NCBI RefSeq assembly: GCF_001306135.1
Contig: NZ_LGKP01000002.1
Span: forward strand, 40,530-104,529
Origin: Herpetosiphon geysericola
GTDB lineage: Bacteria; Chloroflexota; Chloroflexia; Chloroflexales; Herpetosiphonaceae
Length of the DNA: 64,000 bases
Reading direction: 5' to 3'
Numbering within the stretch: the first letter of the stretch is position 1; every line of letters starts with the position of its first letter. A program made the position numbers and the translations under genes. Below, piece by piece: positions 45,451 to 54,627 of this stretch. The notes below the pieces were generated by a model. That model searched no databases. It saw only the letters and a program-made list of their open reading frames with translations, and had not been told where the DNA came from.

Positions 45451-46167
45451 ATGCCAACTATTCTTTCTGTTTGGGCGCACCCCGATGATGAAGCTTTTGG
45501 CCCGGTTGGGGTGCTGGCCCAGGCCCGTGCTGCTGGTTATCGGGTTGTGATTATCACCGCAACCCATGGCGAACGTGGCGATATTAGCCCTGAAGTGGAA
45601 ATTGATCCTGCTCAATTGGGTTCGGTGCGCCTAGAGGAGCTGTATCAAGCATGTCAAGCAATTGGCGTCGATCGCAGCATCGTCTGGGATTATCCCGATG
45701 GTGGCTTGGCGCTGGCAAATGCCACCGAATTGCGCGATAAAATTGTCGAAGTGCTGAATGCAGAGCAGCCAGAAATTGTCTTGACCTTTGGCCCCGATGG
45801 AATTTATGGCCACCCAGACCATATTGCGATTAGCATGGCTACAACCCAAGCCTTTGCTCAATATATGGCCTTGAATCCCAGTAGCGAACAGCCGCGCTTA
45901 TATTATCAAAGTGTCGCGCCAGGTAGCGATCGGGTAATTAATTCTGCGAGTAGTGGCGATTTCCCCGACCCGCTGCCAGCAACCACGATTATTGATGTTA
46001 GTGAATTTGCTGAAACCAAGCGCGCAGCCTTAGATGCCCATGCTACTCAGCGCCACGATTGGCAACAATTTCTCGATAACCATGATTGGTTTAATACTGC
46101 CTATCTCCATCGCGTTTATCCTTCGTTCGGCTTGAACGATCAGCCAGAAACGAAACTTTTTGCATGA
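45451..46167 (+). CDS. PIG-L/LmbE-family deacetylase
   Basis: The 238-residue protein has the zinc-site motifs AHPDDEAFG and YGHPDHIAI of the LmbE/PIG-L family, which removes acetyl groups from N-acetylglucosamine-linked substrates (as in mycothiol or bacillithiol synthesis). The substrate cannot be read here. GAGGA lies upstream of the ATG. It overlaps murJ by four bases, so it may act near the envelope. Confidence 0.92.
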   Translation: MPTILSVWAHPDDEAFGPVGVLAQARAAGYRVVIITATHGERGDISPEVEIDPAQLGSVRLEELYQACQAIGVDRSIVWDYPDGGLALANATELRDKIVEVLNAEQPEIVLTFGPDGIYGHPDHIAISMATTQAFAQYMALNPSSEQPRLYYQSVAPGSDRVINSASSGDFPDPLPATTIIDVSEFAETKRAALDAHATQRHDWQQFLDNHDWFNTAYLHRVYPSFGLNDQPETKLFA

Positions 46168-47744
46168 ACACCAAGCTTGAAACCAAAGCCCAAGCAACGG
46201 CTGGTCGCAGTATTGCGCTAGCCGCTTTGTTATTAATGGTTGGCAATTTTGCCAGCCGCATCCTTGGCCTTGTCCGCGATAAAGTTATCAATCACAATTT
46301 TGGGGTTGGCGCAGAAACCAGCCTCTATTCGTTGCTCAGCGCCGTGCCCACCCAGCTCTACGATTTTTTGGTTGGTGGCTTGGTCAGCGCGGCGCTCGTT
46401 CCAGTGCTTAGCGATTACATCGATCAGCAGGATGATGGCGATTTATGGCAAATTATCAACACGATTTTGACCATACTCAGCCTTGTTTTGGGCTTTTTGG
46501 GTGGGCTAGTTTGGCTTTTTGCAGCGCCAATTAATCAGGTGTTGGCTTCTAAAATTGTTGCTAGCCCAACCATGCTCAGCCTTGGCGTGTCGATGTTGCA
46601 TTCGATGGTCATCGCCGTGGTTTTTATGTGCTTGTCGGGCGTGCTGACTGGTTTATTGCAAGCCCAACGGCGGTTTTCATTACCAGCCTTTACCTCGACC
46701 GTGTTTAATCTGGCCTTGATTGTGCTAATTTGGTTTTGGCCGCAGGATGCGCGGGTGTTGGGTTGGGCGATGGTGGCTGGGGCGTTGGCGCAAGTTGGCT
46801 TGCAATTGCCAGCCTTGCGCGCTGCCCGCTTGCGCCCGATGCTGCGTTTGAACCACCCAGGCGTGCGTCGAATTGGTTTACTCTATGCGCCAGTTGCGTT
46901 AGGCATTAGCTTCTCGTTTGTTGGCACGCTGATCGATCGTCAGCTGGCAGGCAGCATTGATGACCTATCTGCCTCGTATATGCGCAATGCCACAACCTTT
47001 ATTCAATTTGCCTTGGGCTTAGTTTCCGCGGCCATCTCGATTGCGATTTTGCCAACCCTCGCGCGGCTCAACAGCGATGGCGATGAAGTAGGCTTTCGGC
47101 GTATCTTAGGCATTGGGCTAAAAGTGGTATTGCTGCTGATTGTGCCAATGTTGGTGATTTTTGGCTTGCTGGGCGAGTCTGTACTGCGAATTTTATTTGA
47201 AGGTGGCAAGTTTAGCCCAGAAAATACTCGGGTTACAGCGCTGGTGTTGCTGGCATATTTGCCAAGCATGTTGGCGGCGGCGATCGATCAGCCATTAATT
47301 TTCGCTTTTTATGCTCGCAAGAACACCTTGTTGCCCAATTTGGTGCAAGCTCCGGCGATTGCCAGCTACTTTTTGGTGGCTGGTTTGAGCTATCGTCATT
47401 GGGGCATGTATGGCCTGATTGCAGGCAATGTAGCTCAATTGACTGTTCACGCCTTAGTGATGGCGGTCGTGGCCCATCGGCGCTTACGGGTTTTTGATGG
47501 CCAAGCCATGCTGCTTGCAGGCGCCAAAATTGCTCTGGCGGCCTTGGTCATGGCCGCAGCATGTTGGGGGTTATTACAATTGTTGCCAACCACGCCCAGC
47601 AAATTGAATGCGCTGCTGGTGCTGATGGTGGCGGGCGGCGGCAGTGGCTTAATCTATTTGGGCTTATTGTGGTGGCTCAAACTCGATGCGCTGCTATTTT
47701 TTAGCCAAGCATTGCAACGCAAATTCAAGCGTAACGCTGCTTAA
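46164..47744 (+). CDS. murJ: MurJ/MviN-type lipid II flippase
   Basis: The 526-residue membrane protein has about 14 helices and MviN motifs near the start (ASRILGLVRDKVI, VGGLVSAALVPVLSDYI) and later LRILFEGGKFSPENT. MurJ flips lipid II across the membrane for peptidoglycan synthesis. Its start overlaps the PIG-L deacetylase stop (ATGA). A hairpin terminator follows, closing the unit 44327-47744. Confidence 0.94.
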   Translation: MNTKLETKAQATAGRSIALAALLLMVGNFASRILGLVRDKVINHNFGVGAETSLYSLLSAVPTQLYDFLVGGLVSAALVPVLSDYIDQQDDGDLWQIINTILTILSLVLGFLGGLVWLFAAPINQVLASKIVASPTMLSLGVSMLHSMVIAVVFMCLSGVLTGLLQAQRRFSLPAFTSTVFNLALIVLIWFWPQDARVLGWAMVAGALAQVGLQLPALRAARLRPMLRLNHPGVRRIGLLYAPVALGISFSFVGTLIDRQLAGSIDDLSASYMRNATTFIQFALGLVSAAISIAILPTLARLNSDGDEVGFRRILGIGLKVVLLLIVPMLVIFGLLGESVLRILFEGGKFSPENTRVTALVLLAYLPSMLAAAIDQPLIFAFYARKNTLLPNLVQAPAIASYFLVAGLSYRHWGMYGLIAGNVAQLTVHALVMAVVAHRRLRVFDGQAMLLAGAKIALAALVMAAACWGLLQLLPTTPSKLNALLVLMVAGGGSGLIYLGLLWWLKLDALLFFSQALQRKFKRNAA

Positions 47745-47751
47745 CCGAAAT

Positions 47752-47780
47752 ACGGCGGAGTTTGTGCTCCGCCGTGTTTG
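47752..47780 (+). terminator. Intrinsic terminator after murJ
   Basis: ACGGCGGAG (47752-47760), loop TTTGTG, CTCCGCCGT (47767-47775), then GTTTG. It lies between convergent genes and may serve both. Confidence 0.75.
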
Positions 47781-47794
47781 ATCAATCAGGGCAG

Positions 47795-48733
47795 TTATTT
47801 ACGCCGAAAGGTATATTCGATGCCTTGTTGCAGCGTGCTATAGGTCACAACGCTGCGCAAATCGAGGCCAACGCTGACGATGGTTTGGGCAATTTCAGGC
47901 CGCAAGCCAGTCAGCACCATACGCGCACCAAGCAGCTGAATTGCTTGCGAGGTTTGCACCAACAACGAAGCCACATAGGTATCCAAGACTGGCACGCCAG
48001 TAATATCGAGAATCACGAAATCGGCGCGATATTTGCCAACTCCCGATAAGACCGCCTCGGTCATGCGTTGTGCTCGTTGCTGATCGAGTGCGCCAATCAA
48101 TGGAGCGACCAACACTTGATCATTAAGCGGAATCAACGGCGTTGAAAGCTCATCAAGCAAGTTTTGTTGCAGGCCGATAATCTCGGTTTGTAGCCGCTCG
48201 CGTTCGCGAATATCGTGTTGATGGGTGCGAATTTCTTGGCGCAACTTAAGCTCGGTCATCAACAATTCAGCAAATTCATGCAAAATATCGAGTTCTTCAG
48301 CTGTCCACACCCGTGGCTTGCTATCGATCACACAGAACGCGCCAAGCACATGGCCATCGCTGCGAATCGGCATACCAGCATAGCTAATCACGCCCAAATC
48401 GGGGATGGCAAGGTTATCGTGAACTAAAGGATGTTCGCGGGCATCGGTGACAACTAACTCACTGCCATTGCTGACGACATGTTGACAAAATGAATGGCTC
48501 AAGGGTGTTTCGCGGCGTTCTGCCCAAGGCTCGCCCAAGCCAACATGACTTTTGAAATATTGGCGATGATGTTCAACTAAGGATAGTAATGAAACTGGTG
48601 CTTGCAGCACCTTGCTTGCTAAACGGGTCAATCGATCAAAGGCTGGGTCGAAAGAAACATCAAGGAGCCCTAGCTCTTGTAGTGTCTCGGTTCGGTCAGC
48701 ATTGTCAAGCTGCGATCCTGATGCTGAAGACAT
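47795..48733 (-). CDS. GAF-STAS protein (RsbR-like)
   Basis: The 312-residue protein has a GAF domain (about 25-165, with FQHVVSNGSELVVTD-type core and GVISYAGMPIRSDGHVLGAFCVID), a short helical linker (about 170-195) and a C-terminal STAS domain (about 200-305; APLIGALDQQRAQRMTEAVL, VILDITGVPVLDTYVASLL). RsbR-type stressosome proteins have this layout with a sensory domain before STAS. SpoIIE-type phosphatases are partners of such proteins; one is encoded at 8506. The ATG at 48733 has GGAGAG upstream. Confidence 0.87.
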   Translation of the reverse strand: MSSASGSQLDNADRTETLQELGLLDVSFDPAFDRLTRLASKVLQAPVSLLSLVEHHRQYFKSHVGLGEPWAERRETPLSHSFCQHVVSNGSELVVTDAREHPLVHDNLAIPDLGVISYAGMPIRSDGHVLGAFCVIDSKPRVWTAEELDILHEFAELLMTELKLRQEIRTHQHDIRERERLQTEIIGLQQNLLDELSTPLIPLNDQVLVAPLIGALDQQRAQRMTEAVLSGVGKYRADFVILDITGVPVLDTYVASLLVQTSQAIQLLGARMVLTGLRPEIAQTIVSVGLDLRSVVTYSTLQQGIEYTFRRK

Positions 48734-48827
48734 ATGCCAGACTCTCCACATAATAGCGTTACTCAAAACAGTAACAGAGTTATTAAGATTGCACAATTGC
48801 CACGATAGGGTAACCATGAGGGGTAAG

Positions 48828-48979
48828 TGAAGGATGAAGGATGAAGGATGAAGGATGAAGGATGAAGGATGAAGGATGAAGGATGAAGGATGAAGGATGA
48901 AGGATGAAGGATGAAGGATGAAGGATGAAGGATGAAGGATGAAGGATGAAGGATGAAGGATGAAGGATGAAGGATGAAG
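48828..48979. repeat. Heptanucleotide microsatellite (GGATGAA)n
   Basis: About 152 bases are a perfect head-to-tail array of a 7-bp unit, close to 22 copies, between the divergent GAF-STAS and patatin genes. Single copies or doublets of the same word (ggatgaagg) occur in spacers across the window. Read in frame it would give a repeated HPSSFIL peptide, which is an artefact. Copy number is likely to vary between strains. Confidence 0.93.
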
Positions 48980-49254
48980 ATAGTTTCGCCACGATTGAGA
49001 CTTGAACCACGAAACGAATACCCCTCGCCCGCGTCCAGTGGGAGAGGGGCTGGGGTGAGGGAATCAGGCTATAGGCTATGGGGAACCCATTCTAACTAAT
49101 CTGTGCAATCTGTGGCTAAAAACTTAATCTTCGCGATCTTCGTGGCCCTTCGTGGTTTCTATACCTGCTCTGATCCCTTACCTCTGATCCCTGACCCCTA
49201 CTTTAACGTGGTATACTATAACGCAGTGCGTCATTTGGATTCAGGAGTAGCGCC
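48980..49254. repeat. Gene-free spacer with a GC-rich hairpin word
   Basis: There is no credible gene here. A segment at about 49018-49062 (cccctcgcccgcgtcc, then gggagaggggctggggtgaggg) can fold by CCCCTC/GAGGGG pairing. It is followed by ctgtgcaatctgtggc, ttcgcgatcttcgtggcccttcgtgg and ctgatccctgacccc words. A TATACT (49212-49217) about 40 bases before the patatin gene may be its -10. Confidence 0.6.
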
Positions 49255-50094
49255 ATGCAACGGACGATCGGCTTGTGCCTTGGCGGTGGCGGCGGCAAAG
49301 GCAGCGCTCATATTGGCGTGCTGCACGAGCTAGAACGAGTTGGTATTCAACCAAATATGGTGGCCGGAACCAGCATTGGCGCGATTATTGGCGCGGTTGT
49401 GGCGGCTGGCTACAACGCTACCACTATCGAGCAGGCCTTTCGCTCAACTCCATTGCGCCGCATTCTCAGCCTTGATCCCGCTAGCTGGGGCTTGATTGGC
49501 TCGGAAAAATTGGCTGGCGTGCTCAGCGAATTATTGGGCGACCAGCTGATCGAGGATTTGCCAATTCCCTATGCTGCGGTCGCTGTTGATTTAGTAACCG
49601 GCCATGAGATTGTGCTGCAACGTGGCTCGTTGGTTGAGGCAGCACTTGCAAGTGCCGCCGTGCCTGGCGTGTTTCCGCCGCGTCGCATTGATCGCTATAT
49701 TTTGGCCGATGGTGGTATTCGCAATAATTTGCCAATTGACATAACTCGTCAGCTTGGGGCTGAACGGGTAATTGCCGTTAATTTAATTGGCGAATTTGAT
49801 CAATTTGAGGTGAGCAGTGCTGCCCAAAGTAGCCTTTTTTCGTGGCGGCGTTGGGTTCCACTCACCCAATTGGCCTTGGCTGAACGCGCGATTGGGATTA
49901 TGGTGCATCAAATTACCTTGCAACGCTTGCGTGAAACTCCGCCCGATCTGCTATTTAGCCCCGATGTGAATCGCATGAGCATGGCCGATTTGCTTCACCT
50001 TGATGATGGAATTCAGGCAGGAATTGCTTGTGTGGCTGATTATTATGAAGAATTGCAGCAATTGGCGCTGTGGCAACGCGGCGAATTAGCCTAG
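49255..50094 (+). CDS. Patatin-like phospholipase
   Basis: The 279-residue protein has the patatin oxyanion motif CLGGGGGKGSAHIGVL, the nucleophile S40 in AGTSIGAIIGA and the catalytic aspartate in LADGGIRNNLP. Such enzymes cleave acyl chains from phospholipids. There is no signal peptide, so it should act at the inner face of the membrane, like RssA/YchK-type members. AGGAG lies before the ATG. Confidence 0.94.
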   Translation: MQRTIGLCLGGGGGKGSAHIGVLHELERVGIQPNMVAGTSIGAIIGAVVAAGYNATTIEQAFRSTPLRRILSLDPASWGLIGSEKLAGVLSELLGDQLIEDLPIPYAAVAVDLVTGHEIVLQRGSLVEAALASAAVPGVFPPRRIDRYILADGGIRNNLPIDITRQLGAERVIAVNLIGEFDQFEVSSAAQSSLFSWRRWVPLTQLALAERAIGIMVHQITLQRLRETPPDLLFSPDVNRMSMADLLHLDDGIQAGIACVADYYEELQQLALWQRGELA

Positions 50095-50156
50095 GCCGAA
50101 ATCGAGTACACTCTAAACCGTCATTAAGCCGACCACGTTGGTCGGAAGGAGAATTT

Positions 50157-50870
50157 ATGCGGTTTATTGGCTATTTTTTAATGATCGGTAGTTTGGTTGC
50201 TTGTGGTGGCGCGACAGCTACAAACGTGCCTCCAACCGAACAGGTGGCCCAAGCTGCCACTGCCACGGCAACTGCCGAGCCTGTTTTGCTCGTACCATCG
50301 GCCACCCCAACCGTGCCAGCGACGGTTGCTCCACGTCCACAAGTTACCCCAACCACCGACGAGTTGGCAAATATTCCAGGCGATAGCACATCCTTTATCG
50401 TGATTGATGAGCTGAAAACCTATACTAATCCAACCAAGGCCTTTTCAATTGATGTCCCAAGCGATTGGCAAATGCGCGATAGCGTTGATGCAGGCAATAA
50501 TTTGCTGTTTTGGGTCGACCCCTTAGAACAAGCATTTATTCAATTGCTGCTAGTTGATGATAGCCAAAACTTGATTACCAATGATGAAGAGTTTTTAAAC
50601 GATTTTATTAGCCAAATCGTGGGTGAGTCTGCGGAGTTTAATCTTGATCAGCCAGTCAAGCAAGCAGATGGCACAACCTATATTTCCTATAGTTTTATTG
50701 ATAGCCAAAGCTTGCTAGCGATGAGCGGCGATGGTTATGTGCGCCGTGATGGCAATTATCTCAGTATGATTCAGATTTTGGTGCCGCTTGAGCAATTTGA
50801 GAGCTTGCAGCCCGACCTACAACGCATTGTCCAAAGCTACAAAATCGATCCCAATATTCCATTGCAATAA
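50157..50870 (+). CDS. Lipoprotein, PsbP-like C-terminal region
   Basis: The 237-residue protein has a lipoprotein signal (RFIGYFLMIGSLVACGG), a Thr/Ala/Pro-rich stalk of about 60 residues and a globular domain of about 150 (TYTNPTKAFSIDVPSDWQMR, YISYSFIDSQSLLAMSGDGYV), whose opening 'F-S-I-D-V-P-S-D-W' resembles PsbP/MOG1-like domains. Function unknown; envelope-located. AAGGAG lies before the ATG. A strong terminator follows. Confidence 0.75.
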   Translation: MRFIGYFLMIGSLVACGGATATNVPPTEQVAQAATATATAEPVLLVPSATPTVPATVAPRPQVTPTTDELANIPGDSTSFIVIDELKTYTNPTKAFSIDVPSDWQMRDSVDAGNNLLFWVDPLEQAFIQLLLVDDSQNLITNDEEFLNDFISQIVGESAEFNLDQPVKQADGTTYISYSFIDSQSLLAMSGDGYVRRDGNYLSMIQILVPLEQFESLQPDLQRIVQSYKIDPNIPLQ

Positions 50871-50906
50871 AAAAAGCGCAGGGATGGCTCAACCATCCCT
50901 GCGCTT
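50871..50906. terminator. Bidirectional terminator
   Basis: AAGCGCAGGGATGG (50874-50887) and CCATCCCTGCGCTT (50893-50906) form a perfect 14-bp stem with loop CTCAA. The A run at 50868-50875 gives a strong T run for the minus-strand FG-GAP gene. Confidence 0.92.
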
Positions 50907-50915
50907 GCACTGAAT

Positions 50916-52655
50916 TTAGAAATCGCAGCCAGTGCGAGTAATTGGCAAATAGGCTTTGTAATCGCCACCTTGCAGTTGTTCTGGAGCATACACCTGTTGG
51001 CGTGGTGCTTCTGGGGCAGGGTTTTTGACCCATGCAGTCCGCTGCAAGTCTTGGCGGCTCATTGGCCAAGGCATCAATTCTGGCAAATTACGGCCTGGGG
51101 TTTCCCAAACATAAATATTGCCAGCTCGGCTATGGGCCAAAATCTCAACATAACAATTATTGTCAATATCGGCGATGGTTGGCGCAGCTTGAATACCTTT
51201 TTGCGAGCCAGCAGTATTATCATTCGATGGGCCTTCATTGGGCAACGATAACGGAAAACCGCTGTGTAAGGTTCCAGTCCGCGCATCGAGCGCGTACAGC
51301 CCCACAATTCCCGCATAAACGCGATCAAATGAATAGGTGCCGAACACAATGTCGATTTTGCGATCGCCAGTGACATCGGCAATCGTCACTTCGCTGCCAA
51401 AGACTTTGCGGGTTGGTGCGCCAGCTACTGGCTCTTGGGCATAGAAGAACGACCACATTTGGACGCCATTTTCGCGATAGGCGCGAATCGTGCCATCATC
51501 AAAGGTCACAACAAACTCTTTGATGCCATCGCCATCCAAATCGGCGACAACAATTGGGTTATTTGGGGTGAAGTTGACATCCAAAGGAGCGCCTGCCCGT
51601 TTGGCATCAGTCCAGCCTGCGCGCCGCGTACCATTTGGCTCGGTCACAATCACCGCGCTGGCAATTTGGGGATCGTAGTTATTATCTGGTAAGCCGTCGG
51701 GAGTGCGCACTTTGCCTGCTGCAATAATCTCGTAGCTACCATCGCCATCTAAGTCGGCGACTGCTGGCCCAGAGCGGGTAAACTCCAGATAATCGTGGAC
51801 GTTCCAGGTGGTTTGGTTGACATGGGTATAGGTGCGAATTGGCCAGCCTGGATATTGGTTGCCATCGCTGTTGTAGCGATAGAAATAGATTTCATCGCGG
51901 CCAACCAAAATTTCCGAATAGCCATTGTTATCGATGTCGGCCAAAGCTGGGTGGCCCCAAATGCCCGAACCTTTGTCGGCGCTGCGCGGATAGCCATTGA
52001 GGATGGTTCCGTTTGCAGACCAAGCATAGACATTTGGCGCAAAATTGGTGTTGCTGCCAGCTTCGTTGGTTGTGGTTGCAACCACTTCAAGTTTGCCATC
52101 GCCGATAATATCGGCAACCGCCACATGCACAACTTCGGGGAAATTGCCATTGGTGATATAGGCCCAATCCATCTCTTTGGGCCAGCCACTTAGGATTGCC
52201 CCATTGCGTTGATAGACAATTACTTTGCCGCGTTGGCCGACCGAAGTGCCTTTGCCGCGCGTGCCAACCACGATTTCCAGCAAGCCATCTTGGTTGATAT
52301 CAGCGACCACCAACGAGCCGTTGACCCGAGGGGTGTTGGAACATGCGCCGCCAGTCATCCATGGGAAGCCAGGCAGCACTTGGCCATAAATGTTATGGCC
52401 CCAAATACAGCCAGTTGCATCGGCGGAGAGAATTTCCGGCGAGCCATCTTTGAACAAATCGACCACGGTTGGTGATGAAAAGTAGGAGCCATTGGGTTTG
52501 GTTGCTGGGAAGCCAGCGCGCATCGTGTAGGCATTGGTTGCAGCTGGGCTTGCGACAACTGGGGCTTCAGGGGCGTTCGTTTCGAGCGGCTTTGCCGAAA
52601 CTGTGCTCAGGCTAAAAATAACGAGCAGAACAAACATCATCCTTCGAATGAACAT
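50916..52655 (-). CDS. Secreted FG-GAP/VCBS-repeat protein
   Basis: The 579-residue exported protein has a signal peptide (MMFVLLVIFSLSTVSA) and at least six FG-GAP-type repeats of a beta-propeller, with calcium-binding-like loops such as VADINQDGLLEIVVG, ADIDNNGYSEILVG, ADLDGDGSYEIIAAG and ADLDGDGIKEFVVTF. It ends YKAYLPITRTGCDF, a version of the YLP tail. Such propellers bind ligands or other proteins outside the cell. The ATG at 52655 is preferred to the upstream GTG because GGAGG overlaps the GTG. Confidence 0.88.
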   Translation of the reverse strand: MFIRRMMFVLLVIFSLSTVSAKPLETNAPEAPVVASPAATNAYTMRAGFPATKPNGSYFSSPTVVDLFKDGSPEILSADATGCIWGHNIYGQVLPGFPWMTGGACSNTPRVNGSLVVADINQDGLLEIVVGTRGKGTSVGQRGKVIVYQRNGAILSGWPKEMDWAYITNGNFPEVVHVAVADIIGDGKLEVVATTTNEAGSNTNFAPNVYAWSANGTILNGYPRSADKGSGIWGHPALADIDNNGYSEILVGRDEIYFYRYNSDGNQYPGWPIRTYTHVNQTTWNVHDYLEFTRSGPAVADLDGDGSYEIIAAGKVRTPDGLPDNNYDPQIASAVIVTEPNGTRRAGWTDAKRAGAPLDVNFTPNNPIVVADLDGDGIKEFVVTFDDGTIRAYRENGVQMWSFFYAQEPVAGAPTRKVFGSEVTIADVTGDRKIDIVFGTYSFDRVYAGIVGLYALDARTGTLHSGFPLSLPNEGPSNDNTAGSQKGIQAAPTIADIDNNCYVEILAHSRAGNIYVWETPGRNLPELMPWPMSRQDLQRTAWVKNPAPEAPRQQVYAPEQLQGGDYKAYLPITRTGCDF

Positions 52656-52812
52656 ACCAGACACTCCTCCGTGACTGCAAACATGGCAGTTAAATGGAAA
52701 TAATGGGTAGATCGTGCTATGCTAAGCCCTAATTGACTATAGGCCAACAGTCCTATTCGCCTTTAAAATTTTATTAACAAGTATGTATTTTTTAAGCATT
52801 TAGGAATAGCCA

Positions 52813-53622
52813 ATGAGTGATTCGATTTTGGCTCAGGCTGCGCCGCCTGCTGATCAGCGAATTTGGTATGCTGCCGATCCATTGCAATTTGGCGATTTGC
52901 GCTTGCCAGCTGGCAATGGGCCATTTCCTGTGGTCATCGTTGTCCATGGTGGTTTTTGGCGCGCTCGCTATGACCTTGAGCATATTGGCCACGTTTGTGC
53001 CGCCCTGACTGCACTTGGCTATGCGACGTGGAATATTGAATATCGGCGGGTTGGCAATGGCGGTGGGTGGCCCACTACCTTTTTCGATGTTGCCCAAGCT
53101 GCCGATTTTGTGCCCCAGTTGGCCCAAACCTATCCGATTGATGCGCAACGGGTGCTAAGTTTGGGCCATTCTGCTGGCGGCCATTTGGCTTTATGGCTTG
53201 CTGCACGCTCGAAACTTGCCCCAACCAGCCCACTTTGGCAAGCCCAACCGTTGCGCTTACAAGGCGTGGTTAGTTTGGCGGGAGTTGCCGATTTGGCCTT
53301 GGCTGATCAACGGCGTTTGAGCCAGCAAGCGGTGCAAGAATTATTGGGTGGCTCGCCAGCAGAGTATCCAGAACGCTACCATGATGCTTCGCCAGCTGCC
53401 TTATTGCCCTTGGGCGTGCCCCAAATTGTGCTGCATGGCACAGATGACGGGCCAGTCCCGTTTGCTATTAGCCAAAGCTATGTTGAGCAAGCAGTAGCTG
53501 CTGGCGATGAGGCGCGCTTGGTAGCGCTGCCAAACGCTCATCATTTTGAGTTAATCGATCCGTCAAGTCGCGAGTGGCCTGCGGTTGTGGCTGCGGTTCA
53601 GGATTTATTGGCAACGCCGTAG
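52813..53622 (+). CDS. Alpha/beta hydrolase (BD-FAE/esterase type)
   Basis: The 269-residue protein has the oxyanion motif VVHGGFWRARYD, nucleophile serine in LGHSAGGHLALWLA, catalytic aspartate in LHGTDDGPVP and histidine in PNAHHFELID. It resembles the carboxylesterase/kynurenine-formamidase branch. No signal peptide. TAGGAAT lies before the ATG. It overlaps the convergent membrane protein gene by 25 bases. Confidence 0.92.
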   Translation: MSDSILAQAAPPADQRIWYAADPLQFGDLRLPAGNGPFPVVIVVHGGFWRARYDLEHIGHVCAALTALGYATWNIEYRRVGNGGGWPTTFFDVAQAADFVPQLAQTYPIDAQRVLSLGHSAGGHLALWLAARSKLAPTSPLWQAQPLRLQGVVSLAGVADLALADQRRLSQQAVQELLGGSPAEYPERYHDASPAALLPLGVPQIVLHGTDDGPVPFAISQSYVEQAVAAGDEARLVALPNAHHFELIDPSSREWPAVVAAVQDLLATP

Positions 53623-54038
53623 GCTTCGCGGGTTTCTTGGCGCAGCAACAACCACAGCCCAGCAATCGGCAAGAGTAATGGGGTAAAGCCATAGCCAATC
53701 CCAAAATCGCTCCAAACCGTATCCTTGGGAAACCAATCGCGCTCGATTAAGGTCAAAATTCCAACCGTAATTACGCCCAAGAACTCAATCGCACAGACCG
53801 CCATAGTTACGCGCCATGCTTGCGGTGTGCGCCGCCCAAAGCCTAAGAAAGCGATCCCATAAATTAACGCGGCGATGGTGGTTAAGCCATAGGCCAGTGG
53901 CGCTTGATTGAATTTGGTGGCAACTTGAAACAAGGCCCGCGCGCCAGCAGAAATTGCCAACACACAATAGGCAAAGCGTAAAACCCGGCTACTACCTGCT
54001 AAAACTTCCGATTCAGTGGTTTGATCAGTACGCGCCAT
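53598..54038 (-). CDS. Four-helix membrane protein, unknown function
   Basis: The 146-residue protein has four predicted membrane helices (about 20-40, 48-66, 76-98 and 114-132) and a short charged end. No family is recognised. AAAGGAT lies upstream of the ATG. Convergent overlap with the hydrolase gene means the two may affect each other's transcription. Confidence 0.75.
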   Translation of the reverse strand: MARTDQTTESEVLAGSSRVLRFAYCVLAISAGARALFQVATKFNQAPLAYGLTTIAALIYGIAFLGFGRRTPQAWRVTMAVCAIEFLGVITVGILTLIERDWFPKDTVWSDFGIGYGFTPLLLPIAGLWLLLRQETREAYGVANKS

Positions 54039-54061
54039 TGCGCCACTATCCTTTCAACAAC

Positions 54062-54095
54062 AAAAAACGCCGAGCAACAACGTTGACCTCAGCGT
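54062..54095 (-). terminator. Terminator after the SRPBCC gene
   Basis: On the minus strand ACGCTGAG and CTCGGCGT pair (one G-U) around a 13-base loop and are followed by six Ts. It ends the leftward moaA-side transcripts before the membrane protein gene. Confidence 0.72.
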
Positions 54096-54149
54096 CTAAG
54101 TTTTGTATAGGATACCATAAACTTTGGCTGCTTCGAGCAAAAAAAGGGT

Positions 54150-54608
54150 TTATTGGCCGCTTGCTTGGGCAGTTTTTTGGGCCAAAACCTGCTTGAGCAC
54201 GCTTAAATGCTGACTCGCTTCTTTGATTAATGCAGAACGCATCAGCGGAGCAAATGGGCGTAAAAACCACTTGAAATCAAGCGCCGTGCTAATGATTAAG
54301 CGCGTGCCTGCTGGCTCAACCACAAACTGATAATCCATATCCGATTGCATTAACGGCGAGCTAATAGTGAATTTGATCTGTTTTGGCGGCTCGTAATGAT
54401 AAACTTTCAACTGCATTTTCATCGGAATCCCCGCCACTTTGGCGTGTTCCTCATAGATTGCGCCAACGCCCGCGCCGCTGATGTGTTGAGTATGGGTGAC
54501 TGGCAGCCACCACTCGCGGTTATTTTCAAACCGACAAACATAGTCAAAGGTCGTCGCTTGATCGCTGCTCAGCAATTCGTTGGCGCTAATGCGTAATGGC
54601 TTTGGCAT
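54150..54608 (-). CDS. SRPBCC (START-like) domain protein
   Basis: The 152-residue protein has the SRPBCC pattern: a start strand (RISANELLSSDQATTFDYVC), central hydrophobic strands (KQIKFTISSPLMQSDMDYQF, TRLIISTALDFKW) and a long C-terminal helix. These bind hydrophobic ligands in a helix-grip cavity. It lies 19 bp after moaA on the same strand and is probably co-transcribed, without an obvious functional link. GGAGAAG precedes the ATG. Confidence 0.85.
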   Translation of the reverse strand: MPKPLRISANELLSSDQATTFDYVCRFENNREWWLPVTHTQHISGAGVGAIYEEHAKVAGIPMKMQLKVYHYEPPKQIKFTISSPLMQSDMDYQFVVEPAGTRLIISTALDFKWFLRPFAPLMRSALIKEASQHLSVLKQVLAQKTAQASGQ

Positions 54609-54627
54609 GGTGCGTTCTTCTCCACTA

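Noticed and set aside
48783..49010. Minus-strand open frame with a perfect HPSSFIL heptapeptide repeat
   Set aside because: It is the translation of the 7-bp microsatellite; a 7-bp unit stays open in some frames by chance. No start site or family.
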